DNA from: Benincasa hispida
Taxonomy: Eukaryota > Streptophyta > Magnoliopsida > Cucurbitales > Cucurbitaceae
Direction: 5' to 3'
NCBI RefSeq assembly: GCF_009727055.1
Contig: NC_052349.1
Location: 33,984,422 to 34,048,421, forward strand
DNA length: 64,000 bases
In this document: in pieces, positions 36,001 through 46,710 of the stretch
Layout of the letters: each line of letters starts with the position of its first letter
Numbering within the stretch: the stretch's first letter is position 1
The notes under the pieces: generated by a model
Seen by the model: only the letters and a program-made list of their open reading frames with translations
What the model was told of the DNA's origin: nothing
Database searches by the model: none
Made by a program: the position numbers and the translations under genes

Positions 36001-36903
36001 ATTAAAAATGGAAATGGAAATTGAAAATTGAACAAAATAGTGGAGAACTCCACAAAATTTTGAAGTAGGAGGTGGACAACATCCATACTCCCACATAGAC
36101 TACTTAATCTTGGAGTTGGATATGGCATTAACTCTTTCCATTGTGCTTGCATGAAAGATTTTGATAAAAACTTCTGAATTTCTCAGATTTGAGTAGTTCT
36201 TGGCTGCTGAGAAATTAGTTTTTGCAAAAAGTTTTCTTCTCTTTAAAACTCACCCCAATTCTCATGAGAATTCACTTCAATCTTGAGTTCCACCATTCAA
36301 ATTCAAAGCTAAAAATAGTAGAGAAGATCTCTTGGTGGTTCATTGAAGATTTGAAGCTGAGAATTCGTGAGGAGCAGCTTGGGATTGGAGGAATTCTTCA
36401 AAGGTATGTTTCATGAAACCCTCTTTTGAAAATTTGATTTTGCATGTTTTTAAAACTCAAGTTAAATGTAATTAGAATGTTTATTGATTCTGATTGCTTC
36501 TGTTGCATTTTTCTTTATCCCATCATATACAAACTCCTTTGTATAGAATATCCTCACTCACATGTCTCCACATGAATTATTAGGATCATATCGTTTGTAG
36601 CACTTTACAACAATTATAACATTTACAAAACGGGTCATACTCGTTGTGTCAGCATGATAAGGTATTCAGCCTTATCCATCTACTACAGACTATTTAGGTT
36701 ATCACTCAAACATGATCCACCTGTATGTCTCTACATACATGTTTAAGCTATAAGATAACCTTCGATGTTGGTTTATTGGTTTGTGGTTAATGCAACTAAA
36801 AATTGAAACAAAACATCACATATTTTATTAAATAAATAAGATATTTGTACATTACAATTCCAAACTATAGGATCCTACGAGATTTAGAGCATCAACCCCA
36901 ACA
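33032..36903 (-). mobile_element. solo LTR (L7) inserted in the leader of element A
   Basis: A minus-orientation LTR with low edge TGAAGAAACCTGG and high edge CCCCAACA (36896-36903). Without the nested insertion it is about 1.87 kb. Flanks are CATAA (33027-33031) and CAAAA (36904-36908), a plausible 4/5 target duplication, with element A leader on both sides. It carries the usual CTTACCTTTGAAGA, CTATAG middle and TTATAC|AAACTCC blocks; the last is split by the nested insertion. Confidence 0.7.
34525..36525 (+). mobile_element. 2,001-bp solo LTR (L8) nested inside L7
   Basis: Starts TGTTGGGTTGTATGTCC and ends CTTTATCCCATCA, with perfect 5-bp target duplications TATAC (34520-34524 and 36526-36530). 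Removing it restores the L7 block that reads CAGTCTTATACAAACTCC in sister LTRs (for example at 56187). It is on the opposite strand from its host and belongs to the L3 subfamily. It has no internal region: solo LTRs arise by recombination between the two LTRs of one element. Nothing in it codes for protein. Confidence 0.92.
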
Positions 36904-37675
36904 CAAAACACTTATATCATTATTCATGAGCATGCTAATCTAATCATGCATCTATAAAATTTAACCCTTTATATTTATTTATGATGCATGTACATGTTTA
37001 TCCTAAGGTGAGTGTTTTTTAATATGTAATATGAATTCAAAGATTAATTTAAACATCTATCGAATACATAATTAAATTAATTTAAATAGTAAAAGTTGGA
37101 CCAATTTTGACACCCTAATGCAAAATTAATTGATTAAATTAATATAACTACTATATAAATTTAATTAATTAATATTAATTAAATAATACAAAAGGAATTA
37201 GGACAAAATAGTTGTAGTCGAACCGTCCTTGCGCACGCCGCCAGAATTCCATCGAAACTCGGAACCTTGCAACGTTGAGGCCAGCGTTGCAATGCTACAG
37301 CTACTTTGCATTTCGTCTGCCTTTCGGCATTGCAACGCTGCGATAGCAGCGTCATGACGCTAGGCGGCAGAATGTTGCAACTCACATCACTTTTGTCTCT
37401 GAACTTGTCCCGAACACTTTCATTTCTTTCTGATCTCTTCAGTAACCGTTGCTCTTTCAATCAACATGGACTTACATACTCGAAGCAAGAATTAAATTTC
37501 TCAAAAAATACAACAGGCTCTTACAATTTAATCAAATTAAAAGTAATCTTCGTGTCAAAATCGAAAACATCCAATCTTGCAAAATGACATTCAAACATTC
37601 CAAATGCAAAATTTTAAACCCACCTTTAAACTGATTTTGTTTCGAAAAATATGAAGAATGTGTATGCAAGAAATT
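36904..37675 (-). other. 5' leader of element A, part 2, with a GC-rich block
   Basis: Leader between the solo LTR and the primer site. Mostly AT-rich, but 37215-37375 is GC-rich with strong inverted repeats: a 13-bp stem (37283-37295 with 37327-37339) and a 14-bp perfect palindrome (37348-37361). Short open frames across this block have no recognisable domains. Confidence 0.6.
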
Positions 37676-37690
37676 GGCTCTAATACCAAT
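37676..37690 (-). promoter_or_regulatory. copia primer binding site, initiator tRNA-Met type
   Basis: The plus strand reads GGCTCTAATACCAAT, i.e. ATTGGTATTAGAGCC on the element strand. The standard site is TGGTATCAGAGC; here C is changed to T in the middle. It directly abuts the LTR edge TGAATGG at 37691, which fixes the minus orientation and the LTR boundary. Confidence 0.85.
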
Positions 37691-38776
37691 TGAATGGATC
37701 GAATCCCACAGCGAAAGTATTATGAATGCCTTGCATCCCGCAATTCGATTTTTACATAAACAAATTCAATATACTAAAACATAATATAAACGTATAATAT
37801 AGCTTGCTTTAGGGAAAAAAATTAGAACAATTCTTACCTTTGTAGATTCCCAAGCTTCATGAACAATCCTCCTTAAATTTCGACGAACGGCTCCTCCAAC
37901 AATCTTGATCACGTATGATTTCTTGAACAATCTCAAACATTACTACGAGAGTAACCTTGTTAGTCTCTAGGATTCCAATAGAGAGATAGGTGGTATCCAA
38001 TTATTGGGAGAGGGAGAAGAGAAAATGGTTTTGGGGAGTAGAGAGGATTCTCTTTGTGGCTTAGGAAAAATTTTGCACAATAATACTTGTGTATTGTGTA
38101 TTTTCAGTGTATATATATCAATGTCCCAAAGGGGCCATAGAGAGATCTTTATATAGAGAATGGTCAAACCTTTTTCTTAGTCCTTTTCTTATTTTCCTTT
38201 TCCACAATTAATTAATTAATTAATATTTATTTAATTAATTAATCTAGTTAATTAAATAACACTTATTTAATTAGTGAGCACAATTAAATAACATTTATTT
38301 AATTTAATTTGCACATTAATTAAATAACTATTAAATCTAATTTAATGTGTATATATTTAATTATCATAAACATCGTATGTGTATATGCAATACCTCTCTA
38401 TTAATTAATTATTTGTGAATCTAATTCACTTGAATTAATTAATTGGTTCTTATTCAAATATTACTTTTCAATTTAATTTAAATTATAGATCATATCCACA
38501 ATCAATTGTATATTAATCACATTAATATATGGTTTCCTCAAATTAATTTGAACAATTCAAATCATCTCTCTTAAATATCCTCTAGTGAGCTAACAAGGGG
38601 ATTTGGTAGACCTGTAGATCAAAACCTCCAACGATATGAGATTAATTGACTAAACTCATTAAAGTTAATCAACATCCGTTAACTGTGGGTACACTCTACT
38701 AAAGACCCACAATTGCACTCTTCTCACTATAAATATATTTCTGTGTCTATGAATATAGACCAATAACAGCAAGTTA
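37691..38776 (-). mobile_element. truncated 5' LTR (L9) of element A
   Basis: Begins at the primer site with TGAATGGATCGAATCCC and runs about 1.09 kb collinear with L6 to CAATAACAGCAAGTTA. There another LTR edge (TGAAGGAATCG) takes over. The outer 40 percent is missing, so no target duplication can be checked for element A. Confidence 0.75.
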
Positions 38777-40018
38777 TGAAGGAATCGTGAGATCCACATT
38801 AGAAGCGTTGATCGTTTGAAATTTTCAATTTTCACAAAATTAAAAATAGAGAGGAAAAATTATGCAATTCACAGACTAATTTTCAGCATGCAAAAAGAAG
38901 GAATTAAGGTTAAGAATTACATACCCTTGAAGAACAACTTCTTCACGAATCTCCTCCTCTATCGGTCACGAACAATTCGAAAAACTCCCAAGAACGTAAA
39001 AATCTAAGATGGCTACCACCATAAAATCATCCTTTGTATTCTTCGTAGAGGATGAGAACTACAGAGGAGTGGGCTCTGTGTATTTTGGGAAGAGGGGGAG
39101 AGTTCTTTAGAAGAAGAAATTTCTTGCAGCAAGAGTATGTCTTGGTTAAAATTCACAAAGACCTTCTCTATATTATTCTTTGTAGAAGAAGATGAAAATC
39201 CATGGAAACTGAAAAGAAAAAAAAAAAAAAAAAAAAAAAACCACACCCTACATGTCTTTCACCAAAGAGAAAAGAGGTGGAAGGAGTTATAAATCCCTAC
39301 TAAAATTACTTTATTTTTAATAAATTATTTAATATATATATATATATATGATACCCAACTTATCATATAATATATATATTAAATTATAAGTTATATCAAA
39401 TATAATATATAAGCTATAATTTTTATATTGTATCAAATACGATATAACCTATAGTTTTTATTTCTCTCGATAATGCATGGTATTTAATATAAATCACATT
39501 TATACTAAATATAATTATATGAATCTCATCTATATAATTAATATTTGAATCATATTGAAATACTTAATTCCTCTCAAAATAAACTTTATATTATAATGTA
39601 TCAAATAAATTATATTAATTATATCACATACAATTAATTTAAATTAATTATATCATATATAATTAATTCCCTCAATTAATTTGAACAATTCAAATTAATC
39701 CAAAATTAATTCTTAATGATCTCTATCGAGCTACAGAGGGGACCTTATGGACCTGTAAATTGAAGTTCCAATGGTACTCGGATAATTAATTAAACTTCTT
39801 TAATTAAATTATCCATTATCCAACATCCATTAACTGTCGGTCACTCCACTAAAGATCGACAGTTGAACTCTTCTCACTACAGATATATTTCTGTGTCCAT
39901 TGGATATAACCAGTCAATAGTGCGATGATCCTTCACAAATTGCTCATAAGTACAGATGGGCCAAAATTATCATTTTTCCCTTTTAGTTACATCTAACTCT
40001 TTAAGTACCACTGATTCA
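38777..40018 (-). mobile_element. truncated 3' LTR (L10) of element B
   Basis: The low edge TGAAGGAATCGTGAGATCC, CATACCCTTGAAGAACAACT and the AT-rich middle with an (AT)n run (39328-39349) are followed by GGGGACCTTATGGACCTG. It ends at 40018 in the TTAAGTACCACTGATTC block, where it switches directly into RT sequence. A poly-A run of about 28 bases lies at 39213-39240. Confidence 0.75.
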
Positions 40019-42785
40019 TCTCATTTTCTCAACCTCTTGAGGTGTCTTAGGACACTGTTCCTTAGACAAAATAACTCCATGCCTGAAAGGGAGTAAACAT
40101 CTCTTGGAATTCTACATCAAAGACTTGACAAGGATCTTGTCAATGTATGATGCCTGAGACGGGGCTAATGTTTTGTTCTTTCGATCTCTAAAGATCTGAA
40201 TGCCCAAAAAAAATTGCGCCTCTCCCAAATCTTTCATTTGGAATTGGGTCGCTCTTCAATTCATAATTTTAGTCAGCATACGTACATCATTCCCAATAAG
40301 CATGATATTGTTTACATATATCACAAGAAAAGCTATTGAATTGTTGATGATTTTCTTGTAAACACAAGGCTCGTCAACATTTTGATCAAAGTCATAATAT
40401 TTGTTCGTAGTACCAAACCTTATGTTTCAAGATCGAGATGCTTGTTTCAGTCCATAAATTGAATGATTAAGCTTGCAAACCTTTTCCTCTTGACCTTGGA
40501 TTATGAATCCCTCAGGTTGCACCATATAAATGGTCTCCTCAAGATTGTCATTGAGAAAAGCAGTCTTGACATCCATTTTCTATATCTCATAGTTATAATA
40601 TGAGGCAATGGATAAGAGGATCCGGATAGACTTCAACATGGCAATAGGCAAGAAAGTCTCCTCATAGTCGACTCCCTTAACTTGGGTATAACCCTTTGCC
40701 ACAAGTCTAGCCTTGAAGGTTTGCACCTTCCCATCAACATTCTGTTTTCTCTTGTAGATCCACTTGTAACCTATAGGTTTTACCCCATCAGGTTGTTCTA
40801 CAAAATCCTAAACTGAACTGAAGTATATAGACTCCATTTCAAAATCCATAACTCTGATCCATTCATCTTTGTCAACAACTCCCACTGCTTTCTTGTAAGA
40901 CAATGGATCCTCAACATCTCCGTTAGCTACGATAGCTAGGGTTTCTGTTAAACCCATATAATGAACAGGAGGGTTTGCAACCCTCCCACTACGTCGAGGC
41001 TCCCTCAACACTTAAGGTAGATGTGACCTACTAGATGAACCAACTTCAATAACTTTTGTTAAGGTGTTGGGCTCTTCAAAAACTCTTGTTGAAGGTTCAG
41101 TAGCATCACTAGAAAATTCATTCAACACAATTTTACTATAGGGCTTATGCTCCCTTATGTGGTCCTCTTCTAAAAATGTAGCATTTGTCAAGACAAACAC
41201 CTTATTATCCTTAAGTTCATAGAAGTAATCACCTCTCGTTCCTTTAGGGTAACCTACAAATAAGCATTTTGAACGAGGTTCCAATTTCTTAGGATTTGCT
41301 TCAAGCACATCTGCTGGGCAACCCCATATTTTGAAATGGTGAATACTACCTTTACGACCAATCCATAATTTCAAAGGTGTTCCAATAACACTCTTGGAAG
41401 GAACGCAGCTCAAAATGTATGTTGTAGTCTGTACTACATTACCCTAAAACGAGACAAGTAAGGAAACATAACTCATCATAGACCGAACCATGTCCAATAA
41501 GGTTCAATTTCTCCTTTCTGATACACCATTATGCTGAGGTGTACCAGGTGCTAAGAGTTGGGATACAATTTCATGCTCTATCAAATAGTCTTGGAATTTT
41601 AGATCCAAATACTCTCCACATTGATCAGATCAAAATGTTTTAATCGTTTTATTTAATGCATTTTCAACCTCAACTTTGTACTCCTTGAACTTTTCAAGGG
41701 CTTCAGACTTATGTTACATTAAATAAACATATCCATACCTAGAATAATCAAATCCTCTTATTTCCTTAGACTATAGAGATCTGAATGTACAAGTTCCAAG
41801 ATTTCTTTGGCTCTATGCTCTTTTCCAATAAAAGATCTTTTAGTCATTTTGCCTTCAAGGCATGACTCACATACAGGTAAAGAATTTTCTTCTAACTCGC
41901 TTAGAAGTCTATTCTTGACCAGTCTTTCAATTCTATTAAGATTTATGTATCTTAATCTTAGGTGTCAAAGATGGGCATTTTCCTTAGAAGAAATTTTAAG
42001 TCTTTTATTCTGAGTTATCGCAGTTTTAAACAATTCGGTATTCATGAGAGCTTTAGATTTTAATGGTCTTAGCACATATGAATTATCTTCCAGCTTAGCA
42101 GAACAAATATTGATACCATTTTTGTAAATAAACACTTTATTTACATTAAACGGCAAAGTATAATTTTGTCTAAGTAAACACTATACAGAAATTAAGTTCC
42201 TCTTTAATTAAGGAACAACATATACATTTTCTAATAAAACATAACTATTCTGTAAAGTAAACAAGAGTCCTCCAACTGCCGAAGCTAAAACGACATGCCC
42301 AGTTCCAACACACATCATCATCTCCTCAGTCTCCACTTACCGCAAGGAACTAATTCCCTAAAATGAAGAACAAACATGGTTAGTGGCATCTGAATCTATT
42401 ATTCAGATTGAATCATCATTCTCCACTAAACATTTCTCCAAAACAAGTAAATCACATTTATATTGTTTGGCCTTCTTCTTTTCTGCCAAGTATTTGGGAC
42501 AATTCCTCTTCCAATGTCCCTTCCGGTTACAATGGAAACATATTCCCTTTGTAATTTTGGTCTTCTTGCCCTAGCTAGTGGGTTAGTTTTCCCCTTTCCA
42601 ATTTTCTTCTTTTTCCCCATTTTGGTATTAGAAAAAGAAAGCACAAACTTAGTTCCAGAGGTCGAACCACTAAAGAATTTCTTAGAAGATGAGGTAACAT
42701 TTGCCTCTTCCTTTTGTTTCTTGGATTTCATCAAGGATTAGAAATTTTGTAGCTCGTTGGGCAAATCCTGTTCAGGTAAACTTTC
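40019..42785 (-). pseudogene. copia gag end-pol remnant of element B, catalytically dead RT
   Basis: Minus-strand order: zinc-knuckle and gag end (42734-42426, KRNCPKYLAEKK-like in broken frames); GAG-pre-integrase (about 42156-41965, NGINICSAKLEDNSYVLRPL); an integrase core with SDQCGEYLD and NGVSERRN (about 41750-41450) after a stop; the integrase C-terminal part (41413-41012, HHFKIWGCPADVLEANPKKL then FVGYPKGTRGDYFY); and RT from REPRRSGRVANP and DPLSYKKAVG (41011) onward. The RT box, normally YVDD, reads YVNN (40307-40318), so both catalytic aspartates are gone. The RNase H tail is missing: at 40019 RT meets L10. Confidence 0.85.
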
Positions 42786-43165
42786 AGATTGTAGTCAATC
42801 CGGTCTCATACAAATTTTTTGTATAGGACACTCCCGCTCGCATATCTCTACGTGAATGGTCAGAATCTACCATCTGTAGTAGTTCATAACACTTGCAAAT
42901 CTCTACAAATCAGGTTGTATTCGTTGTTTCACCAGGATCAGGTATCCCTTCTTAATCCTTATACTACAAACCTTTTTAGGTTATCACATAAGGCATGATC
43001 CACTTGTATATCTCATATACATGCTTAAGTTTACATACAATAACCATGGAGCTTTGTTTATTGGATATGAGTAAATGACAAATAAAATAACTCTTATTTT
43101 ATTCATAACAATGTGTGCATATTACAAACTACGAGACTCCGGGAGAATTAGGACACCAATCCCAA
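42786..43165 (-). mobile_element. LTR outer-end (U3) fragment (L11)
   Basis: About 380 bp matching the outer end of the L14 LTR: CCGGTCTCATACAAA, then TTTTTAGGTTATCAC and TTTGTTTATTGGATATGAG, ending GGGAGAATTAGGACACCAAT and CCCAACA at 43165. It is joined to element B gag at about 42786 and to another LTR piece at 43166. Confidence 0.7.
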
Positions 43166-43945
43166 CATAAACTATATGTTATATCAAACATAACACATAA
43201 CCTATAGTTTTTATATTGTATCAGATACAATATAACCTATAGTTTCTATTTCTCTCAATAATGCATGGTATTTAATATAAATCATATTTATACAAAATAT
43301 AATTATATGAATCTCATCCATATAATTAATATTTGAATCATATTCAAATACTTAATTTCTCTCAAAATAAACTTTATATTATAATATATCAAATACACTA
43401 TATTAATTATATCACATACAATTAATTTAAATTAATTATATCGTATATAATGAATTCCCTATTAATTTGAAAATTCATATTAATCCAAAATTAATTCTCA
43501 ATACTCCATGTCGAGCTACAGAGGGGACCTTATGGATCTGTAGATTGAAGCTTCAATGGTACTCAGGTAATTAATTAAAATCCTTTAATTAAATTATTCA
43601 ACATCCATTAACGGTCGGTCACTCCACTAAAGACCGATAACTGCACTCTTCCCACTACAGATATATTTATGTGTCCATTGGATATAATCAGTCAACAGTG
43701 TGATGATCCTCAAAAACTGCTCGTAAGTACAGTTGGACAAAATTACCGTTTTGCCTCTAAGTTACATCTAACTTCTTAAGTAAAACTGATTCCTCTAATG
43801 AACAATGTCATAGTCCAACTATGACTAAACCCCTATCGGGGCAAGAGAGGATGTAGTGCCACATTGTTCAGCCCCAAAATCAGTCTTTTAGAGAGCAGCT
43901 TATTTACTTATCCCGACATTAGGGAAAGAGTGAACTCCGTCTTGT
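43166..43945 (-). mobile_element. LTR middle fragment (L12), likely 5' LTR of element B
   Basis: Collinear with L10 from its AT-rich middle (TTTTTATATTGTATCAGATA, TCTCAATAATGCATGG) through GGGGACCTTATGGATCTG to GGGAAAGAGTGAACTCC. Both ends are missing. The match to L10 makes it the best candidate for the 5' LTR of element B. Confidence 0.65.
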
Positions 43946-44690
43946 GATTCAGGCTCATTACAATTGATCAATTAATAAAATTTCATTATGATTACACTAA
44001 TTTTTTTTGTTATGATTTGGTACACGTAGCCTAAATAACATTAAGTATTACATTTAAGTAGGTTCTTATTTGTTTAGAAGGAAGTGGCATAGAGATGCCA
44101 TATATGGTGTCTGAGATTGGATAATTATATAGAAATATTGATTTATTTGAACAAAATGTAAATGGTAGTTTTGTTCAAGTTATAAATTAATCAATCCGTC
44201 CAAATTTAGTTTAGTAGATAAATATCCTAATTATTATTATAAAATCGATTTCTTTTCTCCATAATTGTTAAAAAAAAAAAAAAAAAAAAGCTAGATTAAT
44301 TGCATTAGTTGAGGAAACCAATAATTTCAATTACGTGTACTTCTTTTATTTTTGGAAAAGTACTTTTTTTCTTCCTACGAGATTTAATTTCTATTTTGGT
44401 CTCTAAAGAATGATTCTACCTCTAACTTTTCTTACTTAGCGATCAATCATTTACCTAGGTTTTAAAAAATCATGTCAAATTTTAAAAATTTAAAAATTTT
44501 ATTTTTAAAAATTTATTTTTGTTTTTTGAATTTAGCTAAGATTTCAACTCTTGTATTTGACAAATATGCCGACTATTGTAAGAAAATGAATGAAAATATG
44601 TTAATTTTCAAAAATCAAAAATCATACCAAACGAATTTAGTTATCCAATTATAGAGTGTCACGTTCTCCTTTTGTACAAATATCTGATTT
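43946..44690. other. AT-rich spacer
   Basis: No LTR words and no coding signal. A poly-A run (44270-44289) and TTTAAAAATTTAAAAATT stretches are the only notable features. Confidence 0.45.
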
Positions 44691-44699
44691 TCAAAGTAA

Positions 44700-45105
44700 T
44701 CTTTTAGAGCAATAATTAGGTGCAACTTCTCCATACAATTCATTCTTTTNATCGTGCTTAAGTTGAGAGGTCGACTATCCAAATATTCCCCGCAAGGACT
44801 CCATGATCTCACGGACAGTGAGCATGGGCTCATGCTTCTTGGCCAAGAATTCGGAAAGGTTTGCCAAGATGTATGCTCGGGTCTTTTCATTTGCCCGTAC
44901 CCAATGCACATAAGCCTACCAACGTTTCGAGTGGTGTTTTGTGCTGGAACATGAGGACGATCCTCCATAAGGACAAATCTTAGGTCATCAATGGTTAATA
45001 TTGTGTTGATAGTGTTTTTATTTGTAGTATAGTTTTCGCCGGTAAGTTTGTGGACAACAAGTAAATTTAATGTAGCAGAAGTCATTTTGTAAATTTTTTG
45101 AAACA
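44700..45105 (-). pseudogene. copia gag N-terminal fragment (element C)
   Basis: The minus strand reads MTSATLNLLVVHKLTGENYT from about 45087, then NTINTILTIDDLRFVLMEDR, matching the gag start seen at 13215 and 17450. Frameshifts follow (AKKHEPM-like and EIMES-like words survive in other frames), and an N sits at 44750. The fragment ends near 44700, with no downstream gag or pol. Confidence 0.75.
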
Positions 45106-46200
45106 TGCAATTTATATATATTAGTTTTCAATCATTACCTAATTGAAAAACCAATCAAATTTAGCAAAATAATTTCATGCACCCTATGTGACATTTATTT
45201 TACAATGATGTTTCAGTGAGGTAGAGTAAAAGCCACCGTAGTATGATCAGGTACCCCTTCATTGAAATGAGATTGTCTCAATCAATATATAGAATAACTC
45301 CTTGTTCCTGTAAATTTCAGTCACCATTGTTCGGTCCAGAAATTGTTAACTAGCTTAACATTTTCTTGTAAGTGTAACTCCTCATTTTAGATTCTAGAGT
45401 TCCGCCACAATGAGCCAACCATAGAGAAAAATTGATTGGGGGCAAAAACTAAAGCAATCCTATCCATTTCTGGAGTTTGAGTAAAAAGTCATACAAATAC
45501 CATCCATAGGGGCACACAAGCAAAGGTGCCTCGAGACCGAGCATGGAAATTTACTACAAACTAATGAGAGAGACCGTGGGATATATCGACACACGTCCCC
45601 CTCCCACTTACTATAAACACTTTCTCCATTCACCTTGGTATTGACCTATATAAATACCACCTGTTGGGAAACACAAGCAAAGGTGCCTCGAGGCCGAGTA
45701 TAGATCTCACGGTGTGAACTTTGAGGGAGAAACGTGAAAAGGAAAAATGAAGTATCATATACCCCACTTTCCTCCCACTGAATGTTTTACCTATGGTTAA
45801 TTTAACTTAGAAAAATATGATTAATTATTTTACTAAGTGATTGTTTAAATTTTCCCAAAAGTAACAATTACTTTGGATAGTTAAAGAACTTTGGTTAGTG
45901 TTCATTAAACAACTGAATAAACTTTAGTCAACAATTGCATGCTTATAGCAAATCTATCTAATTCACCTTTCTAGGTCAATTCCTAGGTAGGGATGTTCCG
46001 TTTCCATCAACTTAAATACCACAGCCTAGATAGAACTAGCCTTAGACAAAACGTCCTTATAGATATGTTTACTACAAATTTAATCTTCTAATTAAATTAA
46101 AACCAATTAAATCATATTAAATTGATTAAAAGACTAAGCTAATTTCTAATCTTACCAAAAATATCGTGATCTTAGGTCTATGTGAATCATATTTTAAAAC
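45106..46200 (-). other. 5' leader of element C, with imperfect repeats
   Basis: Leader of the long-LTR family. A unit with AAATACCAYC, CACAAGCAAAGGTGCCTCGA and GGCCGAG occurs at about 45490-45560 and 45650-45710. The TTCACCTTTCTAGGTCAATTC block (45971) is shared with 32490. It ends near 46200 without an LTR. Confidence 0.6.
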
Positions 46201-46464
46201 TATTTTAAAAAAAAAATCAATTTTAATCGATTCTTTATTGGATATAATACGGACTTCACAATTTCTTATTGGCTAAGTATTTTCCATTCTTTTACTCCTT
46301 TGAATGAAAAAAAGGGCTAAAGCGTCCGAAGTGATGGAAGGAGAATAATGTACAGAAGGTTTAATCCCTCATCCCTGATTTCTTAACTTTTCAGACGTGA
46401 ATAAGAGATCCATCGCTATGTCTGCTAATCGTCTCTAAATTGCTTAATAATTCCTCATTCCACC

Positions 46465-46670
46465 ATGGAAACTCCTTATCCAATCCCCATTTCTCCCACA
46501 AAAACTCGCATTGGATGGATTGGCATCGGAGTTATGGGCGCCGCCATGGCCACTCGTCTCCTCTCTGCAGGATACTCTGTCACAATCTACGCTCGTTCAC
46601 CTTCCAAGGCTCTTGATTTAAAGTCCAAAGGGGCTCGTCTCGTCAACTCCGCTTTAGAATTAGTTCATAC
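46465..46670 (+). pseudogene. 3-hydroxyisobutyrate dehydrogenase-like gene, truncated
   Basis: Begins with Met in a good plant context (CCACCATGGAAAC). It reads METPYPIPISPTKTRIGWIG, then IGVMGAAMATRLLSAGYSVT and IYARSPSKALDLKSKGARLV. This is the N-terminus of the beta-hydroxyacid dehydrogenase family, with the Rossmann NAD(P)-binding motif GxGxxG (GIGVMG, about residues 20-25). Plant HIBADH-like proteins take part in branched-chain or short hydroxyacid oxidation and are about 300 residues long. After LVNSALELV the family sequence (normally an SDVVFTML-type strand) is replaced by unrelated AT-rich DNA, with a stop at 46708. A GT donor is not evident at the break, so I call it a truncated copy; a long intron with its remaining exons outside recognisable range is less likely. 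Confidence 0.75.
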
Positions 46671-46710
46671 ACTTTCACTTTTTCCAAAAATGACTTATTT
46701 TCAAAATTAA

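Noticed and set aside
39013..39246. 77-codon minus-strand frame starting with a Phe run
   Set aside because: The Phe run is the complement of a poly-A tract in an LTR; no coding evidence.
42786..43945. One continuous LTR
   Set aside because: Order of blocks is wrong: the outer end (to CCCAACA at 43165) comes before the middle of another LTR, so these are two fragments.
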